From CAZCJU01 sp964498965 (lineage in GTDB: Bacteria > Bacillota > Clostridia > Oscillospirales > CAG-272), in NCBI GenBank assembly GCA_964498965.1, contig CAZCJU010000004.1:1-59965 (forward strand): DNA of 59,965 bases. The letters run 5' to 3'. Position numbers and translations under genes: made by a program. Below the pieces are notes generated by a model. It searched no databases. It was not told where the DNA came from and was given only the letters and a program-made list of their open reading frames with translations. Numbering within the stretch: the stretch's first letter is position 1; every line of letters starts with the position of its first letter. Below are positions 1 to 6,850 of the stretch, piece after piece.

Positions 1-54
1 AGCAACCGGCTCATAACCGGTCGGTCCGGGGTTCGAGTCCCTGAAGGCCCACCA
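1..54 (+). tRNA. tRNA-Met (CAT), 5' part cut by window edge
   Basis: The 3' two thirds of a tRNA are visible. The anticodon stem-loop is CCGGC-TCATAAC-CGG type with anticodon CAT, followed by a variable loop, a T arm with GGTTCGAGTCC, the 3' acceptor strand AAGGCCC, discriminator A and an encoded CCA at 52-54. The 5' acceptor and most of the D arm lie outside the window. The acceptor strand suggests an elongator methionine tRNA rather than the initiator, but the missing 5' end leaves this open. Confidence 0.9.
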
Positions 55-60
55 TACCGA

Positions 61-97
61 ATAGAAATTATTCGCAATGCGTATAATTTCTATTTTA
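61..97 (+). terminator. AT-rich hairpin between tRNA-Met and tRNA-Trp
   Basis: A perfect 11-bp inverted repeat (ATAGAAATTAT at 61-71, ATAATTTCTAT at 83-93) encloses a small CGC/GCG inner stem, and a short T run follows. It may be a weak terminator or a tRNA-processing hairpin. The right arm also contains a TATAAT, so it could equally be the -10 of a tRNA-Trp promoter, although no good -35 is visible. Confidence 0.4.
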
Positions 98-100
98 CTT

Positions 101-176
101 AGGGGTATAGCTCAGTTGGTAGAGCAGTGGTCTCCAAAACCACGTGTCCAGAGTTCGAGTCTTTGTGCCCCTGCCA
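101..176 (+). tRNA. tRNA-Trp (CCA)
   Basis: This is a complete cloverleaf. The acceptor AGGGGTA pairs with TGCCCCT, the D arm reads AGCTCAGTTGGTAGAGC, and the anticodon stem GTGGT/ACCAC carries the loop CTCCAAA with anticodon CCA at 134-136. The T arm contains GTTCGAGTC and CCA is encoded at 174-176. It lies between tRNA-Met and tRNA-Thr. Confidence 0.95.
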
Positions 177-204
177 AAAGCACTTGCATAGCAGGTGCTT
201 TTTT
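177..204 (+). terminator. Intrinsic terminator after tRNA-Trp
   Basis: The stem AAAAGCAC...GTGCTTTT (arms 177-184 and 195-202) sits immediately after the tRNA CCA end and runs into a T tract at 199-204. Confidence 0.85.
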
Positions 205-266
205 AACTAAAATTTCTTGCGTCAACAGCAAAATGCAAAAAAACAAAAAATATTTGCTTTTAGGTA

Positions 267-295
267 TTGACAAAACACATTTCTTCTGTTATAAT
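267..295 (+). promoter_or_regulatory. Consensus sigma-A promoter of tRNA-Thr
   Basis: A perfect TTGACA (267-272) and a perfect TATAAT (290-295) are separated by exactly 17 bp. The tRNA begins 11 bp downstream, which fits a transcription start just before the mature 5' end. Confidence 0.9.
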
Positions 296-305
296 GAATG
301 GGTAA

Positions 306-381
306 GCTGCTATGGCTCAGCTGGCAGAGCACATCCTTGGTAAGGATGAGGTCATCAGTTCGACTCTGATTAGCAGCTCCA
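306..381 (+). tRNA. tRNA-Thr (GGT)
   Basis: This is a complete cloverleaf. The acceptor GCTGCTA pairs with TAGCAGC, the D arm is GGCTCAGCTGGCAGAGC, and the anticodon stem CATCC/GGATG carries the loop TTGGTAA with anticodon GGT at 339-341. The T loop is GTTCGACTC, the discriminator is T and CCA is encoded at 379-381. Confidence 0.95.
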
Positions 382-410
382 AAAAACACTCGTTTGAGTG
401 TTTTTTCTTT
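381..410 (+). terminator. Intrinsic terminator after tRNA-Thr
   Basis: A perfect stem AAAAAACACT (381-390) and AGTGTTTTTT (397-406) with a 6-nt loop is followed by further Ts. The hairpin starts at the last base of the tRNA CCA. Confidence 0.85.
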
Positions 411-767
411 TTTGTGCTTTATTCCACGCCATCAAAAAGTCTTTCCTTAACGGGAGCAGCCGCAGTTCACTCTTTCGCAGTCTTTCTCCGCGAGAAGATA
501 GTAGCCGATCCGGCTGACGGGTGCGAGCGTTATCGCACTACATTTACTGAGTTAGTTTGTACAGCCTCTCTCGCATCGTCCAGCGTGACAAGTCACGGTC
601 CTCCTTTCCCTCAATGGGAGGGCTTATAGAATGGGGGGACTACATACGATCTCTATTCCCTTAAAAGGCGAACTCGGAACAGGGTGGACTTCGTACGATT
701 CCTTTTCCCTCAAGGTGAAGGCTTGAGGAACAAGTAAATGAGAGGGCTTAGGAAAAGGATTTGCATA
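411..767. repeat. Gene-free stretch with degenerate about 50-bp tandem repeat
   Basis: No credible gene is seen. From about 585 to 733 a motif recurs in degenerate form: a GGNCT..TACGATC block, then a CCTTTTCCCTCA-type block, then a GGGAGGGCTTA/GGTGAAGGCTTGA block. Units begin near 590, 633 and 683. Single related copies of the TTCC(N)GGGAAGGCT core, followed by a tatagatggggg-like tail, occur near 29262 and perhaps 33519. This resembles the decayed interspersed repeats common in clostridial genomes. Confidence 0.55.
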
Positions 768-807
768 AAAAAATAAAATGAGCGAATATTCGCTCATTTT
801 ATTTTTT
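768..807. terminator. Perfect 40-bp palindromic bidirectional terminator
   Basis: Bases 768-787 are the exact reverse complement of 788-807. The stem has a GC-containing core (GAGCGAAT/ATTCGCTC) flanked by A- and T-rich outer arms, so both strands end in a T run. It sits 15 bp beyond the stop of the minus-strand surface protein gene and can also stop read-through from the tRNA side. Confidence 0.85.
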
Positions 808-821
808 CATATGTTTAAGAA

Positions 822-2030
822 TCAGTTCTTCTTTTTCTTAACAACTACAACAGCTACTACACCGCCGATCACAACTACAGCAGCAACTATAGCAATAATA
901 ACTCCGATATTGATATCGTTGCCATCTTTCTTGCCGTTGTTCTCACCGTCGGTCGTTGCAACAGTTCCGTCAGCAGTCGTGCCTGCAGCAGCGGTATCTG
1001 TATTTGCATCCCCGGATTCATCGGTGGAGGTTTCATTGCCTTCATTGCCTTCGGGAATATCACCCGTATCCTCTGTTTGTCCGCCGGGAAGCGTGCCATA
1101 TTCGTTAAGTTTAACACCCTCGTCGGTTCTCGTCCACGACTGAACTTCGGTATCGGTAGCGTTAACTTCGTCGGTGTTTCTGAACTTCAGTCTAATACCA
1201 TAATTATCAACATGCCAGTTATCTTTATTGTTTGTAAGGAATGAGCCTGCGGCAACCGATATGCCTGCCTCATCATAATCAACAAAAGCAATAAGTACAT
1301 CGGCATACGCACGCTTACGGTTCGTATCGTTAGGATCAAAGTTCGTCAAAAGAACGTTATTGCAGTCCATATCGTCAACGTACTCAAGTTCCCAAGTACG
1401 GCTATCTGCCGCTACATACTTCCAAGGAAGAAGCATTTCGAGCTGCCAACCATTGGCGGTAAGCGTATATTTAGCTTCGTATGTTTCATCGCTGGCTTCG
1501 ATAAGTGTAGGTTGATCGTCCTCCGCACCTCTACCGCCTGTTATATTATGTCTTAAAGCCTTGACCGTACCCACGGTTTCACCCTCAGCCATTTCAACGG
1601 GAAGAAAACTGAAGAACATTCCTTCATACTTATCATCGATTATTCCGGCGGGGTTGAACGAAATCTGGAAATGGTCGGTAGTTCTATCGATGGATGTAGC
1701 ATCCGCAGCTGCTTTAAGACAGTTATCGTTGATCTTTGCCGCCATGTAAATGCCGGCATCACTCCAGCAATAATAGAATTCTATATCAAGAAAATCCTTG
1801 TTTTCGCCTACCCAGCTTGTCATCATAGGCGAAGAACCCTCTTTCATAGAAAGCGTAATCTTGTTGGTTTCATCCCATTCGGCAGCCGTAACGTTACCGT
1901 CGATAACGATCTGTCCGTCGCCAATTTTACGAACGTTGACGAACATTCTCTCGTCGGCAGCACTTACCGTAGGAATGAAAAGTGTTGCAACCATAGCCAT
2001 TACCATGATTGCGGAAAGTAACTTTTTCAT
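822..2030 (-). CDS. Secreted DOMON/CBM9-like protein with C-terminal membrane anchor
   Basis: 402 aa. The protein has a signal peptide (MKKLLSAIMVMAMVATLF, cleavage near VSA-AD), then a domain of about 250 residues resembling the DOMON-like/CBM9 beta-sandwich (ITLSMKEG, EFYYCWSDAGIYMAAKINDN, FQISFNPAG), which usually binds carbohydrate. A Thr/Asp/Gly-rich linker (about 320-370) leads to a hydrophobic segment and a KKKKN tail that fit a membrane anchor; no LPXTG-type motif is present. The start at 2030 has a good AGAGGAG ribosome site 5-10 nt upstream; a longer in-frame extension to 2087 is not needed. It is a paralogue of the product at 2228-3193 and shares its domain type with the C-terminal part of 40866-42923. 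The ligand is unknown. Confidence 0.8.
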   Translation of the reverse strand: MKKLLSAIMVMAMVATLFIPTVSAADERMFVNVRKIGDGQIVIDGNVTAAEWDETNKITLSMKEGSSPMMTSWVGENKDFLDIEFYYCWSDAGIYMAAKINDNCLKAAADATSIDRTTDHFQISFNPAGIIDDKYEGMFFSFLPVEMAEGETVGTVKALRHNITGGRGAEDDQPTLIEASDETYEAKYTLTANGWQLEMLLPWKYVAADSRTWELEYVDDMDCNNVLLTNFDPNDTNRKRAYADVLIAFVDYDEAGISVAAGSFLTNNKDNWHVDNYGIRLKFRNTDEVNATDTEVQSWTRTDEGVKLNEYGTLPGGQTEDTGDIPEGNEGNETSTDESGDANTDTAAAGTTADGTVATTDGENNGKKDGNDINIGVIIAIVAAVVVIGGVVAVVVVKKKKN

Positions 2031-2099
2031 TACAATCACTCCTCTGAAATTTTCTTTTTTGTCGGTCGGCAAATCCGAACCGCTCATTTGATACTATAC

Positions 2100-2128
2100 A
2101 TTATACATAACTTTTATGAATTTGTCAA
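2100..2128 (-). promoter_or_regulatory. Consensus promoter of the 822-2030 surface protein gene
   Basis: Read on the minus strand, TTGACA (2123-2128), a 17-bp spacer and TATAAT (2100-2105) form a perfect sigma-A promoter, so the gene is transcribed independently of the operon that ends at 2228. The 5' untranslated region would be about 60 nt. Confidence 0.85.
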
Positions 2129-2227
2129 GTGAATTAGGTGAAATATATACTTGATTTTTAGCTTTTCCGTGTTTTTTTATTGTTTTATTCGTCATTTTGC
2201 GACATTTTACAGTATTCGGAAAAAATA

Positions 2228-3193
2228 TTATTTTTTCTTCGAGTAAATTATCATGAACGCCGTGCCGCCGATCACGATCGCCGTGCAGGCAACTATTATC
2301 ACGGCGGTTGCCGTATTAGATTTATCGTTTTTTTCGTCGGCAGTCGTTTTGATGTCGGTATCGGGCATCGTATCTTGTTTTACCGATGTCGTTTCGCTGC
2401 TTTCTTTTCTTTCGCCGAGTGTCATATATACATTATACGACGAGGTGGAAAAATTTCCGGCTTCAAGTCCGGTTGCCGTGCGATATACGGCTCTGTAGTT
2501 TTTCTCTCCGCTCACGCCGTTCAAGTAACACACCGTTGCCGTCAGATACGCTCCGTCGCCGTCCCTGTCGAATTTACTAAGCACGCCTGTTTTCGACGTT
2601 CTGTTACCGCTTCCGACGACACGCTCGGCGGGACAAATATATTCCCACGGAACGACGGCTTCCATTTGCCAGCCTTTTTCGGTGATCGTATACCGAGCTT
2701 CGATATCCGACTTAAATCCGCTTTTCGATTCGTAATCTATATTATGGCGTGTCACCGTGACTTTTCCCGTATTTTCTCCGTCGGGTGCATCGGGCCAGCA
2801 CATAAAGAACATTCCCTCAAGCGGGTCATCGGCGGGAATAAGTCCGCCGGGATTTAACGAAAATTCAAAGCAATCTTTTTTTGTGCCGAAGTCCGGGTCA
2901 TTATCGGTGATATCCGCATAGACATACAAGCCGTTATCGTTCCACATGAAATACGCCTCAACGGGGGTTATATGTTCTTCCTCGCTCATATTTCCCCACG
3001 TACCTGTATTTTCCTTATCAAGTTTGACAGATGCGGAAAGATTCCACTCGTTATCGTCCGCTTTCCCGTCAACGGTAATAGGGGCGGTTGCATATGGCAA
3101 TGTAATACTGATTTTTTCGCCTCCCTCACCTGCCGCATTTGCGGACAGCACGAGCAAGACGAGCATAGAAATAATGACGGCGATCTTTTTCAT
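2228..3193 (-). CDS. Secreted DOMON/CBM9-like protein with C-terminal membrane anchor (paralogue)
   Basis: 321 aa. The signal peptide is MKKIAVIISMLVLLVLSANA. A DOMON/CBM9-like domain of about 200 residues follows (PITVDGKADDNEWNLSASV near the start; YFMWNDNGLYVYADITDNDP; FEFSLNPGG; GWQMEAVVPWEYI). A Ser/Thr/Lys linker, one transmembrane helix and a YSKKK tail end the protein. The order of blocks matches the neighbouring 822-2030 product, so the pair probably arose by duplication. It is the last gene of the minus-strand run from tmk, 15 bp after the lipoprotein gene. A GGAG ribosome site precedes the ATG at 3193. A carbohydrate-binding role is inferred from the fold only. Confidence 0.78.
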   Translation of the reverse strand: MKKIAVIISMLVLLVLSANAAGEGGEKISITLPYATAPITVDGKADDNEWNLSASVKLDKENTGTWGNMSEEEHITPVEAYFMWNDNGLYVYADITDNDPDFGTKKDCFEFSLNPGGLIPADDPLEGMFFMCWPDAPDGENTGKVTVTRHNIDYESKSGFKSDIEARYTITEKGWQMEAVVPWEYICPAERVVGSGNRTSKTGVLSKFDRDGDGAYLTATVCYLNGVSGEKNYRAVYRTATGLEAGNFSTSSYNVYMTLGERKESSETTSVKQDTMPDTDIKTTADEKNDKSNTATAVIIVACTAIVIGGTAFMIIYSKKK

Positions 3194-3208
3194 AATTTCT
3201 CCGTTCCG

Positions 3209-4300
3209 TTATTTATTTTCGGGAAAATCCGCCGACGCAAGCATATCATAGAGTTGTTGAGCCTCTCCCGTCGGTGTTTTCGGCTTTTTCAGGTACGCAT
3301 ATTCGAAGCAACTGCCGTTTTCGGCATATCCTATCATATACGTTCCGGTACAATCGGTTTTTCCGAATTTGCACTTAAAATTAAATATGACGTAAGTTTT
3401 TTCGTTATTTTCACGCACCTCGCCACTGTCGGACGCTTCGCACGCAGTAATTTTACCGCCGAGCAATTCGGCAATGCGTTGTGCGTCAAATTCGATTGAA
3501 TTATTCTGCACCTCGCTCCGTGCGGCAACGGCGTTTTGTTCCGTATACGAGCCTGTATACACGGCGTACATATCGGTGTAAGCGAAAATGCCGTTATATT
3601 TATCGGTATCGACGATCTGAATTTCCTTTTTGTACTTTTCTCCGTCCGTTTCTTCCTCGACTTCGACCGTTTTATACGGGATCTCATCAAGTGCGGGTGT
3701 CAGTGTATATGTACAATTGGCGGGTATTCTTATGTCAAAAGCTCCGTTATTCAATGTAACGGGATCGGACAACGAATCGTTATCCTTAGGTACATTGGCG
3801 TAAAGTGAGAACTCGAAGTCGAGCAATTCGCATTTTTTATTATACGCTTCCGTGGCTTCGCCGACGAGTGCATATTCAAGCGTATAGATCATTCTTTTCG
3901 TTGCCGAGATGATATAATATGTCGGTTTTTTTTCTTCACGGCAATCAAGCACAAGTGATGAAGCGTTTTTAAAGGTTATATTATTCTTATTATATTTATT
4001 CTTATTGGTATAGGCGTTTATATAATCATAGAAGCTGTCCTCGGTATTGAACATGCATGAAAGCGTTATTTTTTCATCGCCTGAGGTCAATGTATACATC
4101 GCCTCGTCGCCGTCCTCGTCAAGCTCCTCTTTATTCGGTTTTGAAAAGTTTGACGGGTATTTCAGCGTGAAATGATATTCCTCATCAACGTAGCTCACGC
4201 TCTTTATTTCCTCGTCCCGACCCGCAGAGCAAGCACAAAGCGACTGAAGGGCTATCGTCAAAAGAAGCAAGAGCGTGATCGAACCGAAAATCTTTTTCAT
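3209..4300 (-). CDS. Lipoprotein of unknown function
   Basis: 363 aa. The N-terminus is a lipoprotein signal (hydrophobic run, then a lipobox-like LCAC before SAGRDEE). The mature part seems to hold two related halves, each beginning with a stretch of the form YHFTLKYPSNF / FDIRIPANCTY, which recalls PsbP/MOG1-like modules in clostridial lipoproteins; this is a weak resemblance. The start at 4300 has an AAGGAGG ribosome site 5 nt upstream, preferable to the longer in-frame start at 4336. It lies 17 bp after polA and 15 bp before the DOMON-like gene, suggesting co-transcription. No function can be named. Confidence 0.75.
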   Translation of the reverse strand: MKKIFGSITLLLLLTIALQSLCACSAGRDEEIKSVSYVDEEYHFTLKYPSNFSKPNKEELDEDGDEAMYTLTSGDEKITLSCMFNTEDSFYDYINAYTNKNKYNKNNITFKNASSLVLDCREEKKPTYYIISATKRMIYTLEYALVGEATEAYNKKCELLDFEFSLYANVPKDNDSLSDPVTLNNGAFDIRIPANCTYTLTPALDEIPYKTVEVEEETDGEKYKKEIQIVDTDKYNGIFAYTDMYAVYTGSYTEQNAVAARSEVQNNSIEFDAQRIAELLGGKITACEASDSGEVRENNEKTYVIFNFKCKFGKTDCTGTYMIGYAENGSCFEYAYLKKPKTPTGEAQQLYDMLASADFPENK

Positions 4301-4317
4301 AATCCTCCTTACTGCAA

Positions 4318-6798
4318 TCACTTGCAATCGTACCAATTATCCGCACACGATATTTCGACGCTGAGTTTTATCGGCAATTCGATCGCATTTTCCATTTCCG
4401 TTTGCAACAGTCGCATTACAGCCTGCGAATCCTCTTTTCTCGCTTCTATCATCAGCTCATCATGCACCTGCAATATCAAATGTGCGTCGTAGCCGTGTTC
4501 GACAAGGGCTTTATGCGTATTTATCATTGCGATCTTAATAATGTCCGCCGCAGTTCCTTGGATTGGGCTGTTCATCGCCACCCTTTCACCGAACGCTTGG
4601 ATATTTTTCTTTGAGCTTGACAACTCCGGGATATATCTGCGTCTGCCGAGCAACGTCTTTACGTATCCGTTTTGCCGTCCCTCTTTTTTTATGTTTTCGA
4701 GGTATTCGGAAACGCCGGGGTACTTATTGAGGTAGCTTTCGATATATTTTTTTGCCGCCGCACGGCTTGTACCGATATCCTTTGCCAGAGAAAAATCGGA
4801 AATACCGTACACTATTCCGAAGCTTACCGCTTTAGCTTTTTTACGCATTTCGGGCGTAACGCTTTCGGCGGGGACACCGAACACCTGCGATGCCGTTTCG
4901 GTATGGATATCGGCACCTTTTTCAAAGGCGTTTATCATACTTTCGTCACCGGAGATTGCCGCAAGCAATCTCAGCTCGATCTGCGAATAGTCGGAATCTA
5001 TCAATACGCAGCCGTCTTTTTTCGGCACGAAATATTTTCTCAATATTTTTCCCTGCTCCGTTCGCACGGGGATATTTTGAAGATTAGGCTCGGTAGATGA
5101 AAGTCTGCCGGTTGCCGTCACCGTTTGATTAAAGCTCGTGCGGACTATTCCGTTCTCGTCCGCCGCTTTAAGCAAGCCGTCCACGTAAGTGCTTTTAAGC
5201 TTCGTCAAGTTTCTGTACTCGAGTATCTCGTCTATCACGGGGTGATACGGGCGAAGTTCTTCCAACACTTCGGCGTTCGTCGAATATCCGGTTTTCGTTT
5301 TTTTTCGTGCGGGCAATCCCAACTGTTCAAACAACACCTCGCCGAGCTGTTTCGGTGAATTTATATTAAATTCGCCGCCGCACATTGCGTATATCCGTTC
5401 CGTAAGGACGTTTACATTTTCGTCGAGCGTTTTGCCAAACTCCTCAAGTCCGTGCGTATCGACCTTAAATCCGCATTTTTCCATATCGGCGAGAACAGCC
5501 GACAGAGGCAATTCGACGTTATAATACAGTACGTCGGTTTTTTGTTCTTTGAGCGATTCGTTTAATTTTTCATACAATTCGTAAATGCACGCCGTTTTTT
5601 CCTCGGCGTTTTTCGGTTCACCCGAGCCGAGGTAACTCAACGCAAGGTGCGACAGCGAATAGTCGGACGATGAGGAATCAAGCACGTAGCCGGCAAGTGT
5701 CACGTCGAAAACGATATTTGCATTATCGTTACAAGCGAATATTCGTTTTGAATTTTCGCATATCAGTTTTAATTCTCCGTAAGCGATATTTTTTTGTTCG
5801 GCATCGAGCTTGAAGCCGTTTTTTCCGTCATACAGATACACTTTTTCATCGTCATCGAATATCGAATAGCATTTATTCTTATCGATCGCCGTAATACTCG
5901 TTTCGCAAAACGTCGGCACGGAGAGCTTTTCTTTTTCTTCGTTCAGTCCGAATTTTTTTATCAACGCACCGAATTGCAGATACTTGAAAAGTTTGAACAA
6001 CTCTTTTTCATCGATTCCGTTATATTCGTAATCGTCAATCGTTCTCGATATCGGCACGTTTTTGTCTATTCTTGCCAGCTCATACGACATATAGGCATTG
6101 TCCTTGCCTGCGATCAGCTTACTCATGACCGATTTTCCGAGCGGCTTTTGTTCAAGCTCATCGTACACGCCGTCGAGCGAGCCGTATTGAGAAATCAATT
6201 TCAACGCACTCTTTTCGCCTATTCCGCTGACGCCGGGAATATTATCGGAGCTATCGCCCATAAGGGCTTTGATATCGACGAGATGCGGCGGGGTCGTTCC
6301 GTATTTTTCGAAGAATTTACGTTCGTCGTAAAGCACTGTTTCGCCGGTTGTCGCAAGCAAAACGCACGTATTTTCGCTTACAAGCTGCAAGCTGTCGCGG
6401 TCGCCGGTCAATATGTATGCTTCCGCATTGTTTTCTTCCGCTATCGCCGAAAGAGTACCCAATATATCGTCGGCTTCCCAGCCCTCTTTTTCAAGTACGG
6501 TAAAACCCATATATTTCAACGCTTTTTTCGCATACGGCAGCTGCATGGCGAGTTCCTCGGGCATACCCTTGCGGTTTGCCTTATAGGCGTCGTACATTTT
6601 ATGTCTGAAGGTCGGGGCTTTCATGTCGAAAGCGACGACACGGTAATCCGGACGCAAATGCTCAACGTGCGAATTTATTATATTGACGAGTCCGTAAACG
6701 GCGTGAGTATACAAGCCGTCGTTCGTAGTAAGCGGTCTTATCCCGTAATACGCTCTGTTCAGTATACTGTTACCGTCAACCGCAAGCAGCTTTTTCAT
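4318..6798 (-). CDS. polA: DNA polymerase I
   Basis: 826 aa. It fills gaps and removes primers in replication and repair. The N-terminal 5'-3' exonuclease (about 1-260) shows VDGNSILNRAYYGI, GWEADDILGTL, LTGDRDSLQLV and the helix-hairpin-helix stretch SDNIPGVSGIGEKSA. The central 3'-5' exonuclease-like region (about 290-430) lacks the usual DxE metal motif, so proofreading is probably absent, as in many Firmicutes. The C-terminal palm has motif A (IDSDYSQIELRL), motif B (KKAKAVSFGIVYGI) and motif C (VHDE at about 778-781). Length is close to the family norm of about 850-900. An AAAGGTG site precedes the start. It sits inside the tmk-gpmI operon. Confidence 0.97.
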   Translation of the reverse strand: MKKLLAVDGNSILNRAYYGIRPLTTNDGLYTHAVYGLVNIINSHVEHLRPDYRVVAFDMKAPTFRHKMYDAYKANRKGMPEELAMQLPYAKKALKYMGFTVLEKEGWEADDILGTLSAIAEENNAEAYILTGDRDSLQLVSENTCVLLATTGETVLYDERKFFEKYGTTPPHLVDIKALMGDSSDNIPGVSGIGEKSALKLISQYGSLDGVYDELEQKPLGKSVMSKLIAGKDNAYMSYELARIDKNVPISRTIDDYEYNGIDEKELFKLFKYLQFGALIKKFGLNEEKEKLSVPTFCETSITAIDKNKCYSIFDDDEKVYLYDGKNGFKLDAEQKNIAYGELKLICENSKRIFACNDNANIVFDVTLAGYVLDSSSSDYSLSHLALSYLGSGEPKNAEEKTACIYELYEKLNESLKEQKTDVLYYNVELPLSAVLADMEKCGFKVDTHGLEEFGKTLDENVNVLTERIYAMCGGEFNINSPKQLGEVLFEQLGLPARKKTKTGYSTNAEVLEELRPYHPVIDEILEYRNLTKLKSTYVDGLLKAADENGIVRTSFNQTVTATGRLSSTEPNLQNIPVRTEQGKILRKYFVPKKDGCVLIDSDYSQIELRLLAAISGDESMINAFEKGADIHTETASQVFGVPAESVTPEMRKKAKAVSFGIVYGISDFSLAKDIGTSRAAAKKYIESYLNKYPGVSEYLENIKKEGRQNGYVKTLLGRRRYIPELSSSKKNIQAFGERVAMNSPIQGTAADIIKIAMINTHKALVEHGYDAHLILQVHDELMIEARKEDSQAVMRLLQTEMENAIELPIKLSVEISCADNWYDCK

Positions 6799-6850
6799 AT
6801 TTCACCTTTCGATATCGGGCTTACCCCGTCGTTTGCCGCAAAGTCGCAGC

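Noticed and set aside
77..629. Two open frames of 88 and 105 codons running across the tRNA genes
   Set aside because: They are read through tRNA-Trp and tRNA-Thr sequence and through repeat sequence; no ribosome site or family similarity.
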